From: Ailurus styani
Taxonomy: Eukaryota; Chordata; Mammalia; Carnivora; Ailuridae
Assembly: GCA_002007465.1 (NCBI GenBank)
Contig: LNAC01000745.1
Location: forward strand, 296,921-360,920
Reading direction: 5' to 3'
DNA: 64,000 bases
The notes beneath the pieces were generated by a model, which did not search any database, was not told the origin of the DNA, and was given only the letters and a program-made list of their open reading frames with translations. Below are positions 57,363 to 64,000 of this stretch, one piece after another (the first letter of the stretch is position 1; every line of letters begins with the position of its first letter). Position numbers and translations under genes: made by a program.

Positions 57363-57535
57363 ACAGTCACTTAAGCATCTAATTCTTTGCTTTTGGCTCA
57401 GGTCATGATCTCAGGGTCGTGGAATTGAGCCCTGCATTGGGGCATCTGCTTTCTCTTTCTCTTTCTCCCTTTCCCTCTGCCCCTCCCCCTGCTTACACAG
57501 TCTCTAAATAAATAAGTAATAAAATCTTTTTTAAA
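57346..57535 (+). mobile_element. CAN-type SINE, older subfamily
   Basis: GGGGACGCCCGGGTGGCACA, CTAATTCTTTGCTTTTGGCT, GGTCATGATCTCAGGGTCGT and the tail AAATAAATAAGTAATAAAAT then CTTTTTT and A run. Its first bases are part of the 132-bp duplication. Confidence 0.93.
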
Positions 57536-57547
57536 AAATAAAATGTA

Positions 57548-57757
57548 GGGCGCCTGGGTGGCTCAGTGGGTTAAAGCCCCTGCCTTCGGCTCAGGTCATG
57601 ATCTCAGGGTCCTGGGATCGAGGCCCATATCGGGCTCTCTGCTCGGCAGGGAGCCTGCTTCCTCCTCTCTCTCTGCCTGCCTCTCTGTCTACTTGTGATC
57701 TCTGTTTCTCTGTCAAATAAATAAAATCTTTAAAAATAAATAAATAAAATAAAATAA
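57548..57757 (+). mobile_element. CAN-type SINE, younger subfamily
   Basis: Near-consensus young copy: GGGCGCCTGGGTGGCTCAGT, TTAAAGCCCCTGCC, GGGATCGAGGCCC, CTGTCTACTTGTGATCTCTG, with a tail grown into (AAATA)n. It sits directly after the A tail of the older SINE. ATAAAATGTA flanks it on both sides. Confidence 0.95.
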
Positions 57758-57769
57758 AATAAAATGTAA

Positions 57770-58299
57770 TACAACATTCCCCTCCCTTTATAATCCTTTG
57801 CTACTAAAAATCCAAGCATCCTTTCACATATAATTTACCATCAGTCTTACTGTGGCTGGAGTTGGTACAGTCTACCTCGACCTTGATTTGGTTCTGTGCC
57901 TGCCTGAGAGTTTCTCAGAAGTTCACTGCAGTCTGAGTCTCTTCCAAACCAATCTTCCTTCCCTCCCTTTCTCTTTTCATGAGTGTCAAACTTTTATTAC
58001 AGTCTGAAGGCTCTCTCCACTTAATCTGCTTCTTATGCCTTCACCATTCGCAGACATTCCCCCCAACAGGTCTCCTGGAGGTCCGATTCTGCCTTGACAT
58101 CTGCTTCTGAGAGGACCCAAACCAGCACATTCAGTGAAGATGAAGTCTGCCTTTTACGATTGTGTATCTTTCTATCATAAATTTCACGGGACTTTTGCCC
58201 AAATTGCAACAAGCTCTTTGAGATTTCTATATTTCTGTGAAGGTAGCCTAGCACTGTTACTACTCTAACTAGGACTCCTTTGCTCCAGACTGATATGAA
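57770..58299. other. Unique sequence
   Basis: No gene or repeat is recognised. The minus-strand 73-codon frame at 58033-58254 has no recognisable domain. Confidence 0.4.
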
Positions 58300-58675
58300 G
58301 AAACCACTGCTTTTAAAATACTTGTGACTAGTGTGATATTTGTGAGATAATCTTCCTGAATACTTGTCAACCTCATTTCAGAATTTCCAGACTACGGCAA
58401 CATTCTAGAACCGTCTATGACTTGGAAAAATGAAAAGTGATTTGGGTAGAATACCCAATTCAGCTGTTTTGTTTCAGCCAAGATTGTATTGTTTTATGCC
58501 ATCTAGTCTGCTATATATTGCCAGAAATTAAAATCCCAAGTCACCTCCCTTTAAAATAGAATCTTCCCTGGGGACGCCCGGGTGGCGCCATGGTGTCATG
58601 GTCTGTCCATATATAAGAGCTTTGTCATATACATTCCTTCCACAAATTCTCCCCATAGCCACAGAGTAGGGAAAT
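58300..58675. repeat. Unnamed repeat, copy A, carrying the 132-bp insertion
   Basis: 58300-58454 plus 58587-58675 aligns with 60063-60275. Shared phrases include AATCTTCCTGAA/GATCTTCCTGAA, CATTCTAGAACC(G/T)TCTATGACTTGG and TGGT(C/T)TGTCCAT. The alignment breaks exactly at the duplicated 132-bp block, which is therefore an insertion into this copy. I cannot name the family. Confidence 0.7.
58455..58586 (+). repeat. 132-bp duplicated segment, inserted copy
   Basis: 131 of 132 bases match 57231-57362. The copy stops abruptly 17 bases into a SINE head (GGGGACGCCCGGGTGGC) and is followed by GCCATGGT then host repeat sequence. No A tail or clear duplication flanks it. That suggests templated insertion or a copy made during DNA repair rather than retrotransposition. 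Confidence 0.95.
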
Positions 58676-59103
58676 TTTGATAGGATACAAATCTCTTTCT
58701 TTCAGGAATTTTCTCTGACACACTCAGCCCACTCTCAAAGCAGTTAGGGTATTTCTTTCACAAATAATCCCTGAAATAATTTCTCTGCATGTATTATTTC
58801 TTTATCAGATTACAACTTATCACAGACATTTGATTACAAATTTGGAACTTACATTGTATTACTTATGATACTCAAATGGTCCAACTCCGCAGTTAAATTG
58901 AGGTTCAGGTAAAAGATTCAACTTTTTATGTTTATGCCTTACGCTTTTCATTTAAATTGTTCTTTGAATGCAGCAAACTCATTTTGCATTTCTTTGTATC
59001 CCAAACAACACAGATGGATCATTAAATATTATGAGATGTCAAAATAAAACCTAAGAAGGATTTACTTTCTCAGTGAATTCCCACACCCTAGACTTATTCA
59101 CAA
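58676..59103. other. Unique sequence
   Basis: No gene or repeat is recognised. Confidence 0.4.
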
Positions 59104-59120
59104 GATTTCTCAAAAATTTT

Positions 59121-59286
59121 GGGCACCTGGGTGGCTCAGGTCATGATCCTAGGGTTCTAGGATTGAGGCCCCACATCGGGCTCCCTGTTCGGCGGGAAGC
59201 CTGCTTCTCCCTCTCTCACTCCCCCTGCTTGTGTTCCCTCTCAATCTCTCTGTCTCTGTCAAATAAATAAATAAATAATCTTCAAA
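59121..59286 (+). mobile_element. CAN-type SINE with internal deletion
   Basis: The head GGGCACCTGGGTGGCTCAG runs directly into GTCATGATCCTAGGG, with the stretch between the two GGCTCAG motifs missing, as in the copy at 9351. The tail is AAATAAATAAATAAATAATC then TTCAAAAAAA. The duplication GATTTCTCAAAAATTTT is at 59104-59120 and AATTTCTCAAAAATTTA follows the tail. Confidence 0.94.
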
Positions 59287-59304
59287 AAAATTTCTCAAAA
59301 ATTT

Positions 59305-59880
59305 AATTTTTAAAAGAAATATATGGAGATTAAAGCATTTTTTACTCAAAATATTTATAGAGATCAAAAAATTCTGAAGTACTTTTATTTTTATTTTATA
59401 GATGATTCAAAATAGAATATTTTTATGCAAATTGGTTTATATTTGAAATTACTTATAGATGCAAAGATCTTTTGAAAAAATTTAATCCAATATCTATTAG
59501 TTTGTTAGCAGTTCAGAAATTATATTTAATAAAGTGATCGTGTAATTCAGTTTATTTCTTCAGTTTAAGGCATTTCGATGTTAAAGTGCCAGGTTACCTA
59601 CCTGACTAATCTCCAGTTAAAAGAATGCATTTTTAATTGAATAAATAAAAAATTCGGTTTCACCAACAGCTCTATTAAATAGTAACACAATACACAAACA
59701 GGAAAATAAGATGAAAGGAATAAGTATTCATTAACCTTTGGAGTTATAATGAAGCAAATATTAGTTAGACTAATTTTAATAGCGTAGCACCAAAAAAGGA
59801 TTTATGTAGGCTTTTTTTAATCAACAAAAAAGAAATGATAAAAGGACTACGTATTGATAGAGACTCTTTTTGTAGAAAAC
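59305..59880. other. AT-rich unique sequence
   Basis: No gene or repeat is recognised. Confidence 0.4.
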
Positions 59881-60052
59881 TCTTCTTCTGGGATACTACC
59901 TTAATCTTAAATTCAGAAAACTATGTACCAAGATGTTCACAGCAGTCTATTTATAATAATTTAATTGACTACAACCTAAATATTAGGTATGGCTTGAAAT
60001 GTTTAAGAAATTATTTAACATGGATGGAATGGAATTTAAACAGAAAAATATG
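59881..60052 (+). mobile_element. L1M-type ORF2 3' fragment
   Basis: CCAAGATGTTCACAGCAGTC, TATTTATAATAATTTAATTG, CTACAACCTAAATATTAGGT and ATGGATGGAATGGAATTTAA follow the L1 order of 'ATGTTCATAGCAGCATTATT', 'ACAACCCAAATGTCC' and 'CCATACAATGGAATA'. Confidence 0.6.
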
Positions 60053-60062
60053 TTAGTTACAT

Positions 60063-60275
60063 TCTAACCTATAAAATACAATCAGTGCTACATTTGTAGA
60101 ATGATCTTCCTGAAAAATCGCGGAACCTCTTTTCAGAATTACCATGCTAAAGCGGCATTCTAGAACCTTCTATGACTTGGTAAAATGGGAAACTGATTTA
60201 GACCGGGCACCCTTCATGGTTTGTCCATGTAGAAAAGTTTTGTTCTATTAAATTCTCAGAGCAGGGAGAATGCAA
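60063..60275. repeat. Unnamed repeat, copy B, uninterrupted
   Basis: Homologous to copy A at 58300-58675: GATCTTCCTGAAAAATCGCG, CTCTTTTCAGAATTACCATG, GCATTCTAGAACCTTCTATG, ACTTGGTAAAATGGGAAACT, GATTTAGACCGGGCACCCTT then CATGGTTTGTCCATG. It lacks the 132-bp block, so it shows the pre-insertion state. Confidence 0.65.
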
Positions 60276-61046
60276 ATGCTGTCTTATCACAGTAAGATCA
60301 AGGTCAGGATTATTAGTTCACATGGAATAAAGTAAAAATAATGAAAAAGTGGGAAGAAAATTTGTCAAGTAGACCCTAGGGAAGTTTTGAGAATTAAATA
60401 AATAACTGTAGTCTAGAGTCAAAAGCAGAGGTGGGGATTTTTGACATTCATTGTGCAGGTACAGGCTGTAAAGTAGGCAAAGCATGAGAGAGTTCTCTGA
60501 ACATCACTCTCAAGGGGTAGCCTGTGCTGGGAAACACAGGAGATGGGGAGAGAGGAGCATTGAGAAGAACATTAAGGAACAGCTCTGAGTTGGGGAAAAC
60601 AAAGGAGAGAATGGGCAAACTCAGAGAAGAAAAGCAGAGGGCACTGTGGAATTTTTATTAGGTGCTGTCTTGCATTGACACTTGCCTTTTGGTATTAAGA
60701 CTGATGACCCAGACTGAATAGAGACCAGCTGTTTATTGATCACTGGGTGACAAACATAAGTCAGAAGGTCCTTTTGGATCTGTGCATAACGAAAGATCAC
60801 ATTTTTTTGTGCAATTCACTTCTGGAATTTTCAGACTCTCCCCCTGCCATCTGGTCTCCCCACCTAGTGGTTAGCATCAACTAAAGTTCTTGTGTTGTAC
60901 AGGCTAACAAGGTTAGGGTATAATACTTGATCTACCTACCACCCACCTTCATCTTGTCCCACTCTATCTCTACAAGGCTTCAGTAATTACTACCTAAATC
61001 ACTGCTTTTGGGAAATGCTGATGAAGAAATATCTGGCCTATGGAGA
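60276..61046. other. Unique sequence
   Basis: No gene or repeat is recognised. Confidence 0.4.
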
Positions 61047-61063
61047 AGAATGGTCCCCTTTCT

Positions 61064-61265
61064 CAGGCGCCGGGGTGGCTCAGTCAGTTAAGTGTCTGCC
61101 TTCAGCTTGAGTCAGGGGTCCTGGGATGATCCCGGGGTCCTGGGATGGAGCCCCACATTGGGCTCCCTGCTCCTCAGGGAGCCTGCTTCTCCACCTCCCT
61201 CCACCCCTCTGCTGGTGGTTGCATGCTCTCTCTAATAAATAAATAAAATCTTGAAAAAAAAAAAA
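61064..61265 (+). mobile_element. CAN-type SINE with small internal duplication
   Basis: CAGGCGCCGGGGTGGCTCAG, GTGTCTGCCTTCAGCTTGAG, then GGGGTCCTGGGATG occurs twice in tandem-like order. The tail is AATAAATAAATAAAATCTTG plus A run. The duplication AGAATGGTCCCCTTTCT (61047-61063) and AGAATGGTCTCCTTTCT (61266-61282) has one mismatch. Confidence 0.94.
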
Positions 61266-61282
61266 AGAATGGTCTCCTTTCT

Positions 61283-62320
61283 ACATGGCAATGGGTAGAT
61301 TGTTGACTACACCCTTGAAGAGAGTTAAGGTGTTCATTTCTGTGAAGACCTGTGGTCCTCTGGGTATTGAGAGTCTCTATCCATGGTCAAAAGACAAACC
61401 CACAGCAAATACAGTAAATTCAACATTTCTGAACTTCTCCTTACCATGTGTTCATAACTCACTAGCTAGAAATAACCCTGAGGGACAAAAGGGGCAGGGG
61501 AGTAAATGAATTACAAATACCAACAAAATTCCTACTATTCAAAGACATCATGTTCAGTCAAATAGCATAATATGTTTATTTATAAGCATGGTATGTCTTC
61601 CCACATAACAGAAGTATTTTCAGACACACCCTTCTGTGTCAGTTCACAGCTCACTCTCTTTTCTTTTGTTAATGTCAGGCTACTCAGCCTCACGGTTAGT
61701 GCCACTGAGGACACATGGGGGGAGAAGTGAGAAGAAGGGAAGCCTTCACAGAATGTGTATATATCTTTGTTGGTCTATCTAACTTAATAGTTGTTTGTGC
61801 CATTTCCCCTTAATTTCTTCGGGGTCTAAACCTCGGGGAATAGAACAGCAACAGATTTGAATGTGGTTTCCAGTAGGCGAAGCCACCTTCTCCTGTTTCC
61901 CACTTGAGACAAATGAGGAGCATAAGATAAATACAGCAGAATCGCAGGGAGCTCCTTGATTTATTTTTTAAACTTTTTAAACAAATGACTCTGTTTAAGT
62001 GTGAATAAGAAATAAGCAAGAAGACAGAAAACAAATCTTGGAAAAACAGTATGGCTCTATGTACATGTTATTTTGAAATTCCTTACCTAGGGGGAAAAAA
62101 AAGACAAGAAGGAAATACATCCAGATAACATTGGTTTTCTTTGGGGTTTTCTTTGTGTTTTCAGACCCTCAATGGCCTTTATATCTTCTTTTCATTGCTC
62201 TGTTTCTTCTAAATTCCCTCTGATGAGCAAGTATTACTCAGAGCATGTAATATATTTAATGAAATGTAATAAACACTTGTTTCAAAACTAGCCTATGTCG
62301 TGATTTCCACAGTCTTTTAA
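61283..62320. other. Unique sequence
   Basis: No gene or repeat is recognised. The two 74-codon frames here lack recognisable domains. Confidence 0.4.
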
Positions 62321-62333
62321 AATTGGTATTTTT

Positions 62334-62520
62334 TAAAGATTTTGTTTATTTATTTGTCAGAGAAAGAAAGCACAAGCTGGGGGAACAACAGACAGAGGGA
62401 GAGGGAGAAGCAGACTCCCTGCTAAGCAGGGAGCCTACTCGGGACTCGATCCCAAGACCCCAGGATCATGACCTGAGCTGAAGGCAGAAGCTTAACCGAC
62501 TGAGCCACCCAGATGCCCCT
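62334..62520 (-). mobile_element. CAN-type SINE
   Basis: The minus strand reads GGGGCATCTGGGTGGCTCAG, GGTCATGATCCTGGGGTCTT, GGGATCGAGTCCC and the tail AAATAAATAAACAAAATCTT. The duplication AATTGGTATTTTT (62321-62333) and AACTGGTATTTTT (62522-62534) has one mismatch. Confidence 0.94.
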
Positions 62521-62534
62521 CAACTGGTATTTTT

Positions 62535-62917
62535 AAAAGATGTTTTTTCTTTCTTAATAAGCAATGTAATTTTCATCACAATTTCATACACTTAGAAGAA
62601 TCCTGCCTCTTGAAATGAACATCTTTGCAATTTAAACTGGGCACTTCTGAGTGGACTATACTGAAATTTTTTTAGCACACTTGTTCTGCCTCACATATAT
62701 GTGTACAATACAGTGAAACAGGAGTTGCTAGAATTACATGAGAAGGAGTACTTTCTGGGAATAAAAGTGTAGGCGGGATTTTAATGGCCTTGAAGACAAA
62801 TGGTGGTGGTGATCCTACCCATGGGATGCCACAGCTTTCCCATAAACTGTTCCCAAGACTGCCACCACTAGAAGGTCCTGACCTATGTGCTGTTCAGGTG
62901 TCACTGTTCATGCAGAC
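62535..62917. other. Unique sequence
   Basis: No gene or repeat is recognised. Confidence 0.4.
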
Positions 62918-62935
62918 AAAGGAGCTCTTACCTCC

Positions 62936-63128
62936 TGGGGCACCTGGGTGGCTCAGTGGGTTAAGCCTCTCCCTTCGGCTCAGGTCATGATCTCAGAGTC
63001 CTGGGATTGAGCCCCGAATTGGGCTTTCTGTTCAGTGGGGAGCCTGCTTTCCCTTCTCCCTCTGCCTGCCTCTCTGCCTACTTGTGATCTCTGTCAAACA
63101 AATAAATAAAATCTTTAAAAAAAAAAAA
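62936..63128 (+). mobile_element. CAN-type SINE
   Basis: GGGGCACCTGGGTGGCTCAG, TTAAGCCTCTCCCTTCGGCT, GGTCATGATCTCAGAGTCCT, CTGCCTACTTGTGATCTCTG and the tail AAACAAATAAATAAAATCTT plus A run. The duplication AAAGGAGCTCTTACCTCC (62918-62935) and AAAGGAGCTGTTACCTCC (63129-63146) has one mismatch. Confidence 0.96.
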
Positions 63129-63146
63129 AAAGGAGCTGTTACCTCC

Positions 63147-63564
63147 AGAATGGTTTTTCACAGTTTTTTATAGGCAGCATATGAAACACCCAATCTCTAG
63201 CATCCAAATTTAATACTGTATTTGGTCCCAAGATGGTACCTTGGTTTTGCCTTAAGTTTCTTTTTCTTCTTCTTGGAGAGGTTAAGAGGATTCAAGAAAA
63301 CAAAGGATATTTTTTAAAAACAGAAAGTTTTTTTAGAAGGATCCCAGAGACACCCTGGAGCATAGCCTCTCCCTTTTTAGACGTTGTAGATCCACTTTCC
63401 TGAAGGCTAGAAATAGCGTACGCCCAGAAGTATCCAAAGATTTCAGCACTATTGTTTTTATTTGCAACATTCAGGAGGCAGAATGGAAGGAGTCTTTAAT
63501 TCTTTTACATCATTTTGTAGGATTTTCAGTAAGTTATCAAAATAGCAATATTAGTGCAATATCC
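63147..63564. other. Unique sequence
   Basis: No gene or repeat is recognised. Confidence 0.4.
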
Positions 63565-63579
63565 CAGAGTGGACTTTTT

Positions 63580-63760
63580 AAAGATTTTATTTATTTATAT
63601 GAAAGAGAGCATAAGCAGGGGGAGGGGCAGAGCGAGAGGGACAAGCAGATTGCTCACTGAGTGCAGAGCCTGACAATAGCAAGACTCCATCCCGGGACTC
63701 TGAGATCATGACCTGAGCGGAAGTCAGACCCTTAACCCACTGAGCCACCCAGGTGCCCCA
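63580..63760 (-). mobile_element. CAN-type SINE, older subfamily
   Basis: The minus strand reads TGGGGCACCTGGGTGGCTCA, GGTCATGATCTCAGAGTCCC, CTCTGCACTCAGTGAGCAAT, CCCTCTCGCTCTGCCCCTCC and the tail ATAAATAAATAAAATCTTTA. The duplication CAGAGTGGACTTTT (63565-63578) and CAGAGTGCGTTTTT (from 63761) is diverged. Confidence 0.92.
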
Positions 63761-63776
63761 CAGAGTGCGTTTTTAA

Positions 63777-64000
63777 GAGGAGTGGTAAAAGAAGAATTCT
63801 TAATAGTCATTATAAGACTAAATATACAAATGAACAATGGCCAGACCATATGTAAAAACAGAACTCTGACCCACAACCTTCAGAAACCTGCCCAGGAAAG
63901 CAAGCTCTGATCTCCAAAACATGGCTGGGGGAACCCACCTGCTTCATAGCAGGAGCCTGCAAGAAGTCAAATTGCTACCTCCATAACAATCTAGGAAGCT
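63777..64000. other. Unique sequence at window end
   Basis: No gene or repeat is recognised in the last 220 bases. Confidence 0.4.

Noticed and set aside
1..64000. Search by eye for tRNA, rRNA, U6, 7SK or Y RNA genes
   Set aside because: Only SINE-embedded tRNA-like heads with decayed A and B boxes were seen; none folds as a complete tRNA gene by inspection.

Overview
The window is nuclear DNA from a carnivoran mammal, most likely a mustelid or a close arctoid relative. The strongest evidence is about 30 copies or fragments of tRNA-derived CAN-type SINEs on both strands. Many are flanked by clear target-site duplications (TSDs) and end in the T+ class tail (AATAAA repeats, then TCTTT and an A run). 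The youngest copies carry a C-T-rich 3' half containing CTGCCTACTTGTGATCTCT, which I associate with mustelids. The dog-type SINEC_Cf head and tail are absent. This taxonomic reading rests on remembered consensus sequences; no search was run.

I find no convincing functional protein-coding gene, structural RNA gene or CpG-island promoter. The listed open frames are short and mostly fall in repeats, microsatellites or AT-rich DNA. The window looks intergenic or deep intronic. It holds layered transposons: old L2 and MIR, hAT-type DNA transposon relics (two MER20-like, one MER5A-like, one MER3-like), MLT1/MaLR LTRs, L1 fragments, and SINEs on top.

Layout: 0-6 kb has SINEs, one minus-strand MLT1-type LTR and unique DNA. 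6.4-6.7 and 10.3-10.5 kb are large TA/CA/TG microsatellites. 10-14.2 kb is L1-derived and contains a short 3'-end mRNA retrocopy with a TSD. 14.2-18 kb is mostly unclassified, with one coding-like stretch. 18.5-22.8 kb has L1, MER20, L2, a CA repeat and a MaLR element. 25.2-26.7 kb is a nest of L2, LTR and two SINEs. 28.6-30.9 kb is pyrimidine-rich and probably ancient LINE. 33-36.6 and 40-45 kb are repeat-poor. 36.9-39.2 kb has two SINE pairs. 45-53 kb has MIR, MER3, MLT1 and MER20. 54.8-55.7 kb is a good L2 3' end. 57.2-60.3 kb holds a local 132-bp duplicated insertion. 61-64 kb has four more SINEs.

The two most interesting observations are structural. First, a 132-bp segment at 57.23-57.36 kb is copied almost perfectly (131/132) into 58.455-58.586 kb, where it interrupts an unnamed repeat whose uninterrupted sister lies at 60.06-60.28 kb. 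Second, a 248-bp insertion at 13.324-13.571 kb is open in one frame from its first base to a stop codon, ends in polyadenylation-like signals, and is bounded by 16-bp duplications. It looks like the 3' end of a reverse-transcribed cellular mRNA. I found no evidence of a novel multi-gene system.
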